This document shows positions 26,708-37,044 of a DNA stretch of 64,000 nucleotides, in pieces. Source of the stretch: CAVQGZ01 sp963714455 (GTDB taxonomy: Bacteria; Actinomycetota; Actinomycetes; Jiangellales; Jiangellaceae). The position numbers and the translations under genes were made by a program. Every line of letters starts with the position of its first letter. Within the stretch, counting starts at the first letter, position 1. The notes below the pieces were generated by a model that ran no database searches, was not told the DNA's origin, and saw only the letters and a program-made list of their open reading frames with translations. The stretch is from NCBI GenBank assembly GCA_963714455.1, contig CAVQON010000020.1:434001-498000 (forward strand), written 5' to 3'.

Positions 26708-27427
26708 CTACGCTGCCCCGCTGGTCAGCAACGACTTGTAGCGCGCGGCACCCTCGTCGCCGGCCAGGTCTGCCGTGGGGGCGGCGGTGACGACCGTGCC
26801 CCCACGCAGCACGACCGCCTCGGTGCATGCCTGCACGGCCAGGCCGAGCAGATGTGTCGACACCAGGACGGCCGAGCCACGCAGGCGGAACTCCGCGATC
26901 AGCTCGAGTGTGCTGTCCACGCCCAACGGGTCGACTCCGTCGAAGGGCTCGTCGAGCAGCAGCACCTCCGGCTGGTGGAACGCGGCAAGCACGACCGAGA
27001 GCCGCCGTCCCATCCCGTGGGAGAACCCGGCTGTGACACGGTCCGCGGCACCTGTCAGGTCGAAGCGGTCGAGCATCTCTCGCGCGCGCGGTTCCCATCC
27101 GGCCGGCAGCCCGCGCAGCGTCGCGGAGAGCTGCAGGTGCTCCCACGGGGTAGCGCGCGGGATGAGCCCGCCGACGTCGGGGCAGTAGCCGAGCCGGTGC
27201 TTGGCCGACACCGGGTCGGCAGCCAGGTTGATGCCGGCCACCACCACCCGCCCCGCACTGGCGGGGACGACCCCGGCGAGCACACGCATCGTCGTCGACT
27301 TGCCGGCACCGTTGCGTCCGACGAGTGCCACGGCTTCGCCCGGCAGCACGCTGAGGTCGATGCCGTCGACCGCGCGCACCTGCCCGAACTCGACGACCAG
27401 CCCGTCGACCTCCACCAGTGGTGCCAT
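26708..27427 (-). CDS. ABC transporter ATP-binding protein
   Basis: A 239-residue ATPase subunit: Walker A GRNGAGKST, Q-loop region GYCPDVGGLIPRATPWEHL, Walker B VLLLDEPFDGVDP, H-loop VLVSTHLL. The signature is SHGMGRRL where the usual motif is LSGGQ, so Gly-Gly is replaced by Gly-Met. That kind of drift is common in bacterial two-gene exporters. It lies directly upstream of its permease. GTG/ATG choice is clear (ATG 27427). Confidence 0.88.
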   Translation of the reverse strand: MAPLVEVDGLVVEFGQVRAVDGIDLSVLPGEAVALVGRNGAGKSTTMRVLAGVVPASAGRVVVAGINLAADPVSAKHRLGYCPDVGGLIPRATPWEHLQLSATLRGLPAGWEPRAREMLDRFDLTGAADRVTAGFSHGMGRRLSVVLAAFHQPEVLLLDEPFDGVDPLGVDSTLELIAEFRLRGSAVLVSTHLLGLAVQACTEAVVLRGGTVVTAAPTADLAGDEGAARYKSLLTSGAA

Positions 27428-27469
27428 AGCGCCCGATTGTCCCCTCGTCAGCGCATGGCGCGCGCGGCG

Positions 27470-29263
<1,794 letters not shown>

Positions 29264-29275
29264 GCGCAGAAACTA
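29264..29275 (-). promoter_or_regulatory. leaderless -10 box of the acyl-CoA ligase gene
   Basis: TAGTTT on the minus strand (29270-29275) followed by CTGCGC and the ATG. The spacing fits transcription starting at or next to the start codon. No ribosome-binding site is visible. Confidence 0.45.
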
Positions 29276-29340
29276 CAGTCCACGCGGGCGTTCACCTAGG
29301 CCAGCCCTGGTGACAGGGACGACGTGGACGAGGAGGCGCG

Positions 29341-29685
29341 GTGGCACCGATCGACATCGTCGACGAGACCTACGTGGCCGTCGAGCCGTCGCTGCTGGCG
29401 CCCGGGTTGACGAACCCGTCCCTGCTGCGTGACTGGTTTCCCCGGCTGCGGTTCGAGGTGTTCATGGACCGAGCGGAGAAGGGCACTCGCTGGAGTGTCG
29501 CGGGCGAGATCGACGGCTCGATGGAGGTCTGGCTCGAACCGGTGGCTGCCGGCACAGTGGTGCACTGGTTCGTCCGGGGCGAGTTCGCCGGGCGTCGGGA
29601 TCTGACCCGGCAGTACCTCGAGACGCTGAACGCGAGGATGTTCCTCTTCAAGGACACCGCTGAGAAGGACCGTCGCGCACCGTAG
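29341..29685 (+). CDS. SRPBCC (START-like) domain protein
   Basis: A 114-residue protein of the helix-grip fold type: VDETYVAVEPSLLAPGL, then a beta-rich stretch FEVFMDRAEKGTRWSVAGEIDGSMEVWLEPV and a long C-terminal helix FAGRRDLTRQYLETLNARMFLFK. Such proteins bind lipids or polyketide-like molecules. The GTG start at 29341 is preceded by GAGGAGG. It is followed after 9 nt by a second SRPBCC gene; mycobacteria have related genes near Rv2184c-Rv2185c. The ligand is unknown. Confidence 0.75.
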   Translation: MAPIDIVDETYVAVEPSLLAPGLTNPSLLRDWFPRLRFEVFMDRAEKGTRWSVAGEIDGSMEVWLEPVAAGTVVHWFVRGEFAGRRDLTRQYLETLNARMFLFKDTAEKDRRAP

Positions 29686-29694
29686 GATCGCCGG
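29683..29694 (+). promoter_or_regulatory. leaderless -10 box of the second SRPBCC gene
   Basis: TAGGAT (29683-29688), a 6-nt spacer, then the GTG start at 29695. It overlaps the stop codon of the upstream gene, which would let the second gene be transcribed on its own. No Shine-Dalgarno is present. Confidence 0.4.
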
Positions 29695-30138
29695 GTGGCT
29701 GAGAGCACGACGTCGAGCATTGTCATCCGAGGCAGTGCCAAAGAGATCATGGACGTCATCGCCGACGTCGAGCGCTACCCCGAGTGGACTCCCGGCGTGA
29801 ACGAGGTCGAGGTTCTCTCGGTGTTCGACGACGAGCACGAGCGTGTCGCCGAGGCCCGCTTCGTGATGAACCAGGCAGGCATCGCCGACGAGCACGTCTA
29901 CGTGTACGACTGGGACGAGCACGACGAGGTTCGCTGGCACCTGCGGGAGTCCGGGCGGATGGTGCGCTCTCTCAACGGCATCTACGCGACCAGCGCCCAG
30001 GACGACGGGCTGACCGAGGTCTCGTACTCGCTGTCGGTCGACGTCGCCATCCCGATGCTGGGGATGATGCGCCGCAAGGCCGAGAAGGTCATCACCGACA
30101 CCGCGTTGAAGGGCCTGAAGAAGCGCGTCGAGGAGTAG
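29695..30138 (+). CDS. SRPBCC/polyketide cyclase-like protein
   Basis: A 147-residue START-like protein of the ribosome association toxin/cyclase superfamily: IRGSAKEIMDVIADVERYPEWTPGVNEVEVLS at the start and VSYSLSVDVAIPMLGMMRRKAEKVITDTALKGLKKRVEE at the end, which matches the Rv2185c (TB16.3) group of actinobacterial small lipid-binding proteins. Function is not known beyond probable lipid binding. It is convergent with the 30146-30604 membrane gene. Confidence 0.82.
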   Translation: MAESTTSSIVIRGSAKEIMDVIADVERYPEWTPGVNEVEVLSVFDDEHERVAEARFVMNQAGIADEHVYVYDWDEHDEVRWHLRESGRMVRSLNGIYATSAQDDGLTEVSYSLSVDVAIPMLGMMRRKAEKVITDTALKGLKKRVEE

Positions 30139-30145
30139 CAGCTCT

Positions 30146-30604
30146 CTAGACGACCGCGCCGTCGTCGGGGTCCAACGGGTCACGTTGGCTGCTCATGCGG
30201 GTGATGAGCACCGCGATACCCCCGACGAACGCGACGACCGCGCCCGCTGCGAGCAGCCCCGACGACAGCCCGAGCGCCGTCATCACGAGCAGCAGGATCG
30301 GCGCGCCGATTGCCCCCGACCACGCGGCCCAGGTGATGAGGTCGGCCCGGGGCAGCGGCGGAGGCTCAGGCGGCACGAAGTGCTCGTCGGGGACGGCGCG
30401 CTCGATCTCGGCGTCGATGTCGGCCTCGCTGCCGCGCCAGACGATCACGGGCTCGTCGTCGGGTGGCGCCCCAGCGGGTTCGGGCTCAGGCGGGGTGTCG
30501 TCGACGTCCTCGGCAGCCGGCCAGGTCACCTCGGCCTCGTCGGACGACTGGAGCGAGGCCACGATCTCGTTCCAGGCGGTCTCGTCGGGCCGGTCAGACG
30601 ACAT
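30146..30604 (-). CDS. small membrane protein, unknown function
   Basis: A 152-residue protein with an acidic, Pro-rich cytoplasmic N-terminal half (residues 1-85) and two TM helices (about 90-110 and 115-135) near the C-terminus. I do not recognise a family. It follows the alpha/beta hydrolase by 8 nt, so both are probably in one transcript. ATG 30604 is the natural start. Confidence 0.6.
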   Translation of the reverse strand: MSSDRPDETAWNEIVASLQSSDEAEVTWPAAEDVDDTPPEPEPAGAPPDDEPVIVWRGSEADIDAEIERAVPDEHFVPPEPPPLPRADLITWAAWSGAIGAPILLLVMTALGLSSGLLAAGAVVAFVGGIAVLITRMSSQRDPLDPDDGAVV

Positions 30605-30612
30605 GCGCGACG

Positions 30613-31410
30613 TCAGCTCGCGCTCTTCTGGGGGGCGTCGAGATCGAGGCGAACCCGCTCGATGAACGCCGCCGAGCGCTCGAAGATCGTCGGGGCGTCG
30701 TGGTCGAGCGTGGCCACGTGGTAGGAGTCGGCGAGCGCCACGTAGGTGAAGTCGGACGAGTGGCTGTCGGCCTTGAGAAGCTTGACCGTGGCCTTGTCCA
30801 CGACGTGGTCGTCGGGGGAGTGGAACACGATCATCGGGTGGTGCACGCGATGCAGGTCGCGCACGATCGTGGGCCAGTGCGCGATGAACGACGACAGGGC
30901 CTTGGCCGGGGTACGGTCGTAGCCGATCTCGTCCATGTCGGGCTTGGCGATGTCGTTGGCCAGGGCTGGCTTGAGCAGCCCGAGCACCACGTGGTCGATC
31001 CGAGCGAGCCGCAGCAGCGGCATCAGCACCGCCGCCGGGTCGTCAGTCGCGATCGCCGGGTTGACGAGCATGAGGCCACGGACGATGTCGGGGTGCCGCT
31101 GGGCGAGGTGCAGCGCGAGAGCGCCCCCCATGGACAGCCCTCCGACGAAGACGTTGTCGCAGCGTTCGGCGAGCGCCAGCAGCGCGCGCTCGTCCTCGGC
31201 TGCCCAGTCGTCCCAGCGGGTCATGTTGCACTCCTCCACCGACGTGCCGTGCCCGGGGAGTCGTGGGACGTCGACGGTGTAGCCGAGCTCGGCCAGGTAC
31301 TGCCCCCACGGTCGCATCGACGCCGGCGAGCCGGACAGTCCGTGGCACAGCAGCACACCAGTGCTGCCGCCGTCGGCATGGAAGGGTTCGGCTCCGGGCA
31401 TCAAGGGCAT
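30613..31410 (-). CDS. alpha/beta hydrolase (carboxylesterase/lipase-like)
   Basis: A 265-residue alpha/beta hydrolase: HGLSG (oxyanion region), nucleophile elbow GLSMGG, VFHSPDDHVVD with the acid and YHVATLDHD with the His. It resembles bacterial monoacylglycerol lipase/Est30-type esterases. The start at 31410 (MPLMPGAEPF) is preferred: an upstream in-frame GTG at 31494 would almost touch the divergent plsC start, while GACACT sits 6 nt before 31410. Substrate not known; the link to plsC suggests lipid metabolism. Confidence 0.82.
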   Translation of the reverse strand: MPLMPGAEPFHADGGSTGVLLCHGLSGSPASMRPWGQYLAELGYTVDVPRLPGHGTSVEECNMTRWDDWAAEDERALLALAERCDNVFVGGLSMGGALALHLAQRHPDIVRGLMLVNPAIATDDPAAVLMPLLRLARIDHVVLGLLKPALANDIAKPDMDEIGYDRTPAKALSSFIAHWPTIVRDLHRVHHPMIVFHSPDDHVVDKATVKLLKADSHSSDFTYVALADSYHVATLDHDAPTIFERSAAFIERVRLDLDAPQKSAS

Positions 31411-31422
31411 GCAGGCAGTGTC
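31411..31422 (-). promoter_or_regulatory. leaderless -10 box of the hydrolase gene
   Basis: GACACT on the minus strand (31417-31422), a 6-nt spacer (GCCTGC), then ATG 31410. This supports the choice of 31410 over the GTG at 31494. Confidence 0.4.
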
Positions 31423-31484
31423 CCACCCGGGCGGCACCGCCGTCGAGAACGCCTCGAGGGGGTTCCACGAGGGCGGTGAGTGGG

Positions 31485-31496
31485 TAGGGTTCACCC
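31485..31496 (+). promoter_or_regulatory. leaderless -10 box of plsC
   Basis: TAGGGT (31485-31490), spacer TCACCC, then GTG 31497. No ribosome-binding site precedes the start. Confidence 0.45.
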
Positions 31497-32273
31497 GTGC
31501 TGTACTGGGTGCTCAAGAAGGGCGTGCTCGGCCCCGTGCTGAACGGTGTCTACAAGCCCTGGGTCGAAGGACTCGAGCACGTCCCCGAGACGGGTGGCGC
31601 GATCTTCGCGAGCAACCACCTGTCGTTCTCTGACTCGATCTTCTTGCCCATGGTGGTTCCGCGGCGCATCACGTTCTTGGCCAAGGCCGACTACTTCACC
31701 GGCGGCGGCGTCAAGGGCAAGGCGACGGCGAGCTTCATGAAGGGCGTGGGTCAGGTGCCCGTCGACAGGGGCGGTGGCCAGGCCAGCATCGCTGCTCTGA
31801 ACACCGGCATCCGCATCCTCAAGTCCGGAGAGCTGCTCGGCCTGTACCCGGAGGGCACCCGCTCACCGGACGGGCGGCTCTACCGCGGCAAGACGGGCGT
31901 GGCGCGCATGGCGCTCGAAGCCGGCGTGCCGGTGCTGCCGACGGCCATGATCGGCACCGACATCGTCCAGCCCACGGGGCAGAAGATCCCCAACCGAGGC
32001 AAGGGCGTCGTTGGCGTCCGCATCGGCGCGGCGCTCGACTTCAGCCGGTACGAGGGCATGGAGTCCGACCGGTTCGTCCTGCGCTCGATCACTGACGAGA
32101 TCATGTACGAGCTGATGGAGCTCTCCGGCCAGGAGTACGTCGACATGTACGCCCAGAAGGCCAAGCTCGAGATGGAGGCGGCGAAGAAGGCTCAGGCCGA
32201 CGGCGTGCTGGCCGGCCCCGGGCCACGGTCGCACGCCGGCGACCCGTCGCCGACGCGGGCCGCAGCCAGCTGA
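31497..32273 (+). CDS. plsC: 1-acyl-sn-glycerol-3-phosphate acyltransferase
   Basis: Phospholipid-synthesis acyltransferase that acylates lysophosphatidic acid. The 258-residue protein has both family boxes: NHLSFSD (H-x4-D catalytic pair) and the substrate motif YPEGTRSPDGRL, plus VPVDRGGG between them. A hydrophilic C-terminal tail rich in Lys, Glu and Ala follows. It corresponds in position to mycobacterial Rv2182c. GTG 31497 is the only sensible start and appears leaderless. Confidence 0.9.
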   Translation: MLYWVLKKGVLGPVLNGVYKPWVEGLEHVPETGGAIFASNHLSFSDSIFLPMVVPRRITFLAKADYFTGGGVKGKATASFMKGVGQVPVDRGGGQASIAALNTGIRILKSGELLGLYPEGTRSPDGRLYRGKTGVARMALEAGVPVLPTAMIGTDIVQPTGQKIPNRGKGVVGVRIGAALDFSRYEGMESDRFVLRSITDEIMYELMELSGQEYVDMYAQKAKLEMEAAKKAQADGVLAGPGPRSHAGDPSPTRAAAS

Positions 32274-32291
32274 CGACCGCGAGTCGGGCCC

Positions 32292-33527
32292 TTACGAGTA
32301 CGGGCCGACACCCTCAGCCAGCGGCGCGGTGTGCTGACCGATGTCGTCGAGCATCTCGGTGAACCAGGGCTGGGCGATGTCGAAAGGCTTGCCGCCCTTG
32401 ATCCGCTCGAACTCGATGGCGCGCAGCCGTCCACCGTTCTCGGTGTCGTGCCCGACGACACCGTCCTTGCCGGCGAGAGCGCACCGGATGGCGTAGTCGC
32501 ACATCGCCTGGATCAGCCGCAGGTCTTCGCGGTTCGGCCGTGCCGAGCGGGCGAAGTACCCGCTCTTCTGAACCATCGCCTTCTGCGCGCCGAGCCGGTC
32601 GGTGAGCTGCTTGGCGAACCATTGGCCAGGGTTGAGCGTGTCGATGCGCGGGTGTCCGTACGCGTCACGCTGCACCTCCTCGCCGGCGGCCTCCTTCTCG
32701 GCCACGATGGTGTCGATGCCGGCACCCTCGGAGAGGAAGATGTTGACGTTGCCTGCCCGATCCATGATGTCGCGGAGCCGCTCGACCTCGGCGTCGAAGT
32801 CAGAGGCCATCTCCGGCACGTAGATGCCGTGGACGTCCCACTCCTCGCGGTCGAGGCCCACGCCGGGTGCCCACTCCTGCTGGTCGAGCCAACGCCGGTA
32901 CCGATGCGCGGTCTCCGCGGTGAGCCACCCGCAGGACCGGCCCATGATCTCGTGGATGATCAGCATCCGTGGGTTGGAGGAGTGCTCGGCGATGATGTTC
33001 TGCGCGAAGCGCACGCTCTCGTCGGCGGCCGTCTGAGCGCCCAGCGTCATCTTGATCGGCCACACGTCGTTGTCGATGGTCTTCGGCAGACCCACGACGA
33101 GCAGCTCGCGTGCCTGCGTGCGCAGGTGCAGGGCCAGGTCGCGAGCCGACAGGTTGGTGTCATCGCCGCCGATCGTGTGCAGCACGTCGACGCCGTCCGC
33201 GGTGAGCTGGCGTGCGGCGACGTCCAGCGGGTCCTCGCCCTCCTTGACCAGGCCCCGCTTCACGGCGTCGGCGACGTTCGTGAGCTTCACGCGGCTGTTG
33301 CCGAGCGGGCTTCCGCCGAGGTCGTGCAGCAGGTGCGCCTTCTCGCGCATCTCGGTGGTGAAGGTGATGGAGTCACCGGTCAGCAGGCCGGCGTAGCCGT
33401 CCTTGTACCCGATGATCTCGATGTCGGGGGCAACCTCGGTGTAGCGCTCGATCAGCGCACCGACGGAGGACGACAGACAGGGGGCCAGACCACCGGCGGT
33501 CAGCAGGGCAACCTTGCGGATGTACAT
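32292..33527 (-). CDS. pfp: PPi-dependent 6-phosphofructokinase
   Basis: Glycolytic phosphofructokinase of the pyrophosphate-dependent class. The 411-residue protein shows LLTAGGLAPCLSSSVGAL, then GGDDTN, in which the second Asp is the hallmark of PPi use (ATP enzymes have Gly there), PKTIDNDVW and EIMGRSCGWLTAE. It should work reversibly on fructose 6-phosphate. ATG 33527 starts the conserved region. TAGGGT on the minus strand lies 7 nt before it. Confidence 0.9.
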   Translation of the reverse strand: MYIRKVALLTAGGLAPCLSSSVGALIERYTEVAPDIEIIGYKDGYAGLLTGDSITFTTEMREKAHLLHDLGGSPLGNSRVKLTNVADAVKRGLVKEGEDPLDVAARQLTADGVDVLHTIGGDDTNLSARDLALHLRTQARELLVVGLPKTIDNDVWPIKMTLGAQTAADESVRFAQNIIAEHSSNPRMLIIHEIMGRSCGWLTAETAHRYRRWLDQQEWAPGVGLDREEWDVHGIYVPEMASDFDAEVERLRDIMDRAGNVNIFLSEGAGIDTIVAEKEAAGEEVQRDAYGHPRIDTLNPGQWFAKQLTDRLGAQKAMVQKSGYFARSARPNREDLRLIQAMCDYAIRCALAGKDGVVGHDTENGGRLRAIEFERIKGGKPFDIAQPWFTEMLDDIGQHTAPLAEGVGPYS

Positions 33528-33540
33528 GGCGCCAACCCTA
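33528..33540 (-). promoter_or_regulatory. leaderless -10 box of pfp
   Basis: TAGGGT on the minus strand (33535-33540) and a 7-nt spacer before ATG 33527. No Shine-Dalgarno sequence is visible. Confidence 0.4.
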
Positions 33541-33649
33541 ACGGGGGTCAAGCCGCCGGGACCGGGCCATGCGGCGTGACGGCAGGGTTTTTCGTGCCGG
33601 TCAGAGCTGCTCGAACCGGTGGCGGAAGCAGGCACCCGCTGGGCGCAAC

Positions 33650-33661
33650 TACCCTTGACCC
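33650..33661 (+). promoter_or_regulatory. leaderless -10 box of aroG
   Basis: TACCCT (33650-33655), spacer TGACCC, GTG 33662. The layout is the same as for metF, plsC and pknL in this window. Confidence 0.45.
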
Positions 33662-35038
33662 GTGACTGCTCCGACCGACCTCAGGCGGCTCGCCGACCTG
33701 ACCGCGCTGGAAGAGCTGGTCGAGGCGGTCCGCGCCCGTCCCGCCGCCCAGCAGCCTGACTGGCCCGACCAGGGCGCGCTCGACCGTGTGGGCGCTGGGA
33801 TGTCGACGTTCCCGCCCCTGGTGTTCGCCGGTGAGTGCGACGCGCTGCGCAGCCAGATGGCGGCTGTTGCTCGAGGTGAGGCGTTCCTCCTCCAGGGTGG
33901 GGACTGCGCCGAGACGTTTGCCGACCTGTCCGCCGACCAGGTGCGGGACAAGATCAAGACGCTGCTGCAGATGTCTGTGGTGCTGACGTACGCGGCGAGC
34001 GTGCCGGTCGTCAAGGTCGCCCGGATGGCCGGGCAGTTCGGCAAGCCGCGGTCCAACGGCATGGAGACGCGCGAGGGTGTCACGCTCCCCTCGTACCGCG
34101 GTGACGCGGTGAACGCGATCGACTTCGTGTCCGCAGACCGCCAGCCTGACCCGGCGCGGCTGCAGCGTGCCTACCACGCCGCGTCCGCGACGCTGAACCT
34201 CATTCGCGCGTTCACCCACGGTGGGTACGCCGACCTGCGTCAGGTGCACGCCTGGAACACCGACTTCGTGCGCGACAGCCCGTCCGGCCAGCGCTACGAG
34301 CGCCTTGCCCGCGAGATCGACCGGGCCATGGCGTTCATGAGGGCCATCGACGCCGAGGCGCCGAGTCTGCAGGGCGTCGACCTCTACTCCTCGCACGAGG
34401 CGCTGCTGCTCGACTACGAGCTTCCGCTGACGCGCATCGACTCGCGCACCCGGCTGCCCTACGACGTCTCCGCCCACATGGTCTGGATCGGCGAGCGCAC
34501 GCGTCAGCTCGACGGTGCGCACGTCGAGTTCGCCGCCCGCGTGCGCAACCCGGTGGGGGTGAAGCTGGGACCGACGGCGCGCCCCGAGGACGCCGTCGCC
34601 CTGGCCGAGCGGCTCGACCCGACACGCGAGCCTGGTCGGCTGACGTTCATCACGCGGATGGGGGCGGACAAGGTCCGCGACGTCCTCCCGCCGATCGTCG
34701 AGAAGGTGCGGGCGGCCGGCGTCGAGGTGGCCTGGGTGACCGACCCCATGCACGGCAACACGTACGAGACGGCGAACGGCCACAAGACGCGCCACCTCGA
34801 CCAGATCATGAACGAGGTGCGTGGCTTCTTCGAGGTGCACCGGTCGCTGGGCACGACTCCCGGCGGCATGCACATCGAGCTCACCGGGGACGACGTCACC
34901 GAGTGCCTCGGCGGCGGGCAAGACCTGCTGGAGGCCGACCTGAACGAGCGCTACGAGACGGCGTGCGACCCGCGGCTCAACCGGTCGCAGTCGTTGGAGC
35001 TGGCGTTCCTGGTGGCTGAGCTGCTGCAGCGAGACTGA
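33662..35038 (+). CDS. aroG: class II 3-deoxy-D-arabino-heptulosonate 7-phosphate synthase
   Basis: First enzyme of the shikimate pathway (PEP plus erythrose 4-phosphate). The 458-residue length and sequence fit the plant-like class II enzyme of actinobacteria: LLQGGDCAETFAD, KVARMAGQFGKPRS, FVSADRQ-type loop, LYSSHEALLLDYE, SAHMVWIGERTRQ, VTDPMHGNT with the metal His, and HIELTGDDVTEC. The Cys and His metal ligands are present. It corresponds to Rv2178c. GTG 33662 appears leaderless. Confidence 0.95.
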   Translation: MTAPTDLRRLADLTALEELVEAVRARPAAQQPDWPDQGALDRVGAGMSTFPPLVFAGECDALRSQMAAVARGEAFLLQGGDCAETFADLSADQVRDKIKTLLQMSVVLTYAASVPVVKVARMAGQFGKPRSNGMETREGVTLPSYRGDAVNAIDFVSADRQPDPARLQRAYHAASATLNLIRAFTHGGYADLRQVHAWNTDFVRDSPSGQRYERLAREIDRAMAFMRAIDAEAPSLQGVDLYSSHEALLLDYELPLTRIDSRTRLPYDVSAHMVWIGERTRQLDGAHVEFAARVRNPVGVKLGPTARPEDAVALAERLDPTREPGRLTFITRMGADKVRDVLPPIVEKVRAAGVEVAWVTDPMHGNTYETANGHKTRHLDQIMNEVRGFFEVHRSLGTTPGGMHIELTGDDVTECLGGGQDLLEADLNERYETACDPRLNRSQSLELAFLVAELLQRD

Positions 35039-35098
35039 CGCACGGCACAGTCCGAAATCCGCTAGACCCGGCTCTGCTCCGCCGGGGAGCATGCTGCC

Positions 35099-36547
35099 AT
35101 GCCGTCCGAGGTGGTCGCCGACCTGCTGGCTGACCCCGCTGTCTGCTACCGGGCGGTGTCGAGCCGCGACGGGCGCTGGGACGGCCGCCTCTACCTCGGG
35201 GTCGTGTCGACGGGGGTGTACTGCCGTCCGTCGTGCCCGGCGCGCACGCCGAAGCCGCAGAACTGCCGCTACTACGCCTCCGGCGCTGCGGCAGTAGCAG
35301 CCGGGTTTCGCGCCTGCCGACGGTGCCGGCCGGATGCGCTGCCGGGCACCCGTGACGACGACCACCGCGGCGACCTCGTCGCCCGTGCCCTGCGGCTGAT
35401 CCGCGACGGCGCGGTGGACGACGCCGGCGTGGCCGGGCTCGCCGCCCGCCTGAACGTCAGCGAACGCCACCTCACCCGGGTGCTGACTGCCGAGGTGGGC
35501 GTCGGCCCGGCGAGGCTGGCGTCGTCGCGACGGGCACAGATGGCCAGGCTGCTGATCGAGCAGAGCCCGCTGACCATGGCCGACGTCGCGTTCACCGCCG
35601 GCTTCGCAAGCGTCCGGCAGTTCAACGACGTGATGCGTGCCGAGTTCGGACGGCCGCCGTCGGCGCTTCGGGGGTCACGACGGGACGGCGATCGTCGACC
35701 GACTGCGCACGGGCCGGGCCTGGCCCTGCGGTTGCCCTACCGCGAGCCGTTCGCTGCCGAGCAGGTCTGGGGATACCTGGGGGCTCGCCTCGTCCCAGGC
35801 GTGGAACGCCTCGAGGACGACGGGACACTGGTGCGGGGGCTTCGAACCCGGTCCGGTCAGGGTCGGGTGGCCGTCGCGAAGCCGAGCGGGGGTGTCGTCC
35901 GGCTCCGCCTCGAGGTGGCCGAGCTCAACGATCTGGGGGCCGCCGTTGCTGCCGTCCGCCGGTGGCTCGACCTCGATGCCGACCCGGGCGCCGTCGCTGC
36001 CACGTTGGCACTCGACCCCAGCCTGGCTGACCTCGTGCACGGCTCGCCTGGCCTGCGCGTCCCTGGGACGCTCGACGGGTTCGAGCTCGCCGTACGCGCC
36101 GTGGTCGGCCAGCAGGTGTCGGTGACCGGGGCGCGGACTCTGCTCGGACGGGTCGCGGGCGCCGTCGGCCCGTCGGGGATGTTCCCGAGCGCGAAGCAGG
36201 TCGCCGAGGCCGGGCCCGCGGCCTTCGCCGGGCTGGGGCTCACCGGACGACGAGTCGACACGCTCGTCGCCCTGGCGTCGGCGGTCGCCGACGGGGGACT
36301 CGTGCTCGATCCTGGCGCCGACCGCCTCGAGGTCCGGCGCCGGCTGCTCGCCCTCCGCGGGATCGGACCGTGGACAGCCGACTACATCGCGTTGCGCGCC
36401 CTCGGCGACCCGGATGCGTGGCCGGCGACGGATCTCGTCCTGGCCAGGCGCGTGCGTGCGGACGGCCTCGACCCGGCACGCTGGCGACCCTGGCGCGGCT
36501 ACGCGGCCATGTACCTCTGGACCGACCCATCGAAGGAGCCCACATGA
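35099..36547 (+). CDS. Ada/AlkA fusion: methylphosphotriester-sensing regulator and 3-methyladenine glycosylase
   Basis: A 482-residue two-part DNA-repair protein. Residues 1-80 form the Ada metal-binding domain with its four Cys (YCRPSCP and ACRRCRP); residues 90-195 the AraC-type helix-turn-helix; residues 210-480 the AlkA glycosylase with the HhH motif LLALRGIGPWTADYIALR and the catalytic Asp in AWPATDLVL. The methyl-accepting Cys is the one in VYCRP. The frame continues without break. The stop overlaps the ogt start. Fusions of this type are common in actinobacteria; it should regulate the operon and excise alkylated bases. Confidence 0.93.
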   Translation: MPSEVVADLLADPAVCYRAVSSRDGRWDGRLYLGVVSTGVYCRPSCPARTPKPQNCRYYASGAAAVAAGFRACRRCRPDALPGTRDDDHRGDLVARALRLIRDGAVDDAGVAGLAARLNVSERHLTRVLTAEVGVGPARLASSRRAQMARLLIEQSPLTMADVAFTAGFASVRQFNDVMRAEFGRPPSALRGSRRDGDRRPTAHGPGLALRLPYREPFAAEQVWGYLGARLVPGVERLEDDGTLVRGLRTRSGQGRVAVAKPSGGVVRLRLEVAELNDLGAAVAAVRRWLDLDADPGAVAATLALDPSLADLVHGSPGLRVPGTLDGFELAVRAVVGQQVSVTGARTLLGRVAGAVGPSGMFPSAKQVAEAGPAAFAGLGLTGRRVDTLVALASAVADGGLVLDPGADRLEVRRRLLALRGIGPWTADYIALRALGDPDAWPATDLVLARRVRADGLDPARWRPWRGYAAMYLWTDPSKEPT

Positions 36548-37044
36548 CCGGCACCGCTGTTCTCGCCACCCCCGTCGGCCCGCTGGCGCTCGTCGTCGGC
36601 GACGACGGCGTCGTCCTGGCGTCGGGCTTCGGCGACGTCGCGGAGCTCCTTGCCCGGCTCGGGCTGGTCGACGTGCCGGCAGCGGCCGACGAGATCGTGC
36701 GCCCGGTCGCGTCGGCGGTCGAGCGGTACTTCGACGGCGATGTGGGGGCGCTGGCCGGCGTGGCGGTTCGTCAGCCGGGTGGGGAGTTCGCGCGGGCGGC
36801 GGCCGAGCAGCTTCGGCTCGTGACCCCGGGTGAGCCGATCACCTACGCCGAGCTCGCCCGCCGCGCCGGGTCGCCGGGTGCCGCCCGAGCCGCAGGTCAG
36901 GCGTGTGCGCGCAACCTCGTCGCCCCCTTCGTGCCGTGCCACCGCGTCGTCCCGGCAGGTGGGGGGACAGGTGGCTACGCGTACGGTTCCGCCGTGAAGT
37001 CGCGCCTGCTGGAGCACGAGCGCGCCGCACGCGACGGCCGGTGA
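36544..37044 (+). CDS. ogt: methylated-DNA-[protein]-cysteine S-methyltransferase
   Basis: Direct-reversal repair protein removing methyl from O6-methylguanine. The 166-residue protein has GEPITYAELARRAGSPGAARAAGQACARN and the active site FVPCHRVVPAGG with the acceptor Cys, then GGYAYGSAVKSRLLEHE. The ATG overlaps the ada-alkA stop (ATGA), so it belongs to that alkylation-damage operon. Confidence 0.94.
   Translation: MTGTAVLATPVGPLALVVGDDGVVLASGFGDVAELLARLGLVDVPAAADEIVRPVASAVERYFDGDVGALAGVAVRQPGGEFARAAAEQLRLVTPGEPITYAELARRAGSPGAARAAGQACARNLVAPFVPCHRVVPAGGGTGGYAYGSAVKSRLLEHERAARDGR

Noticed and set aside
31411..31494. A longer N-terminus for the alpha/beta hydrolase starting at GTG 31494
   Set aside because: It would start 2 nt from the divergent plsC start and has no ribosome site or family support; a -10-like box and the hydrolase core point to 31410.
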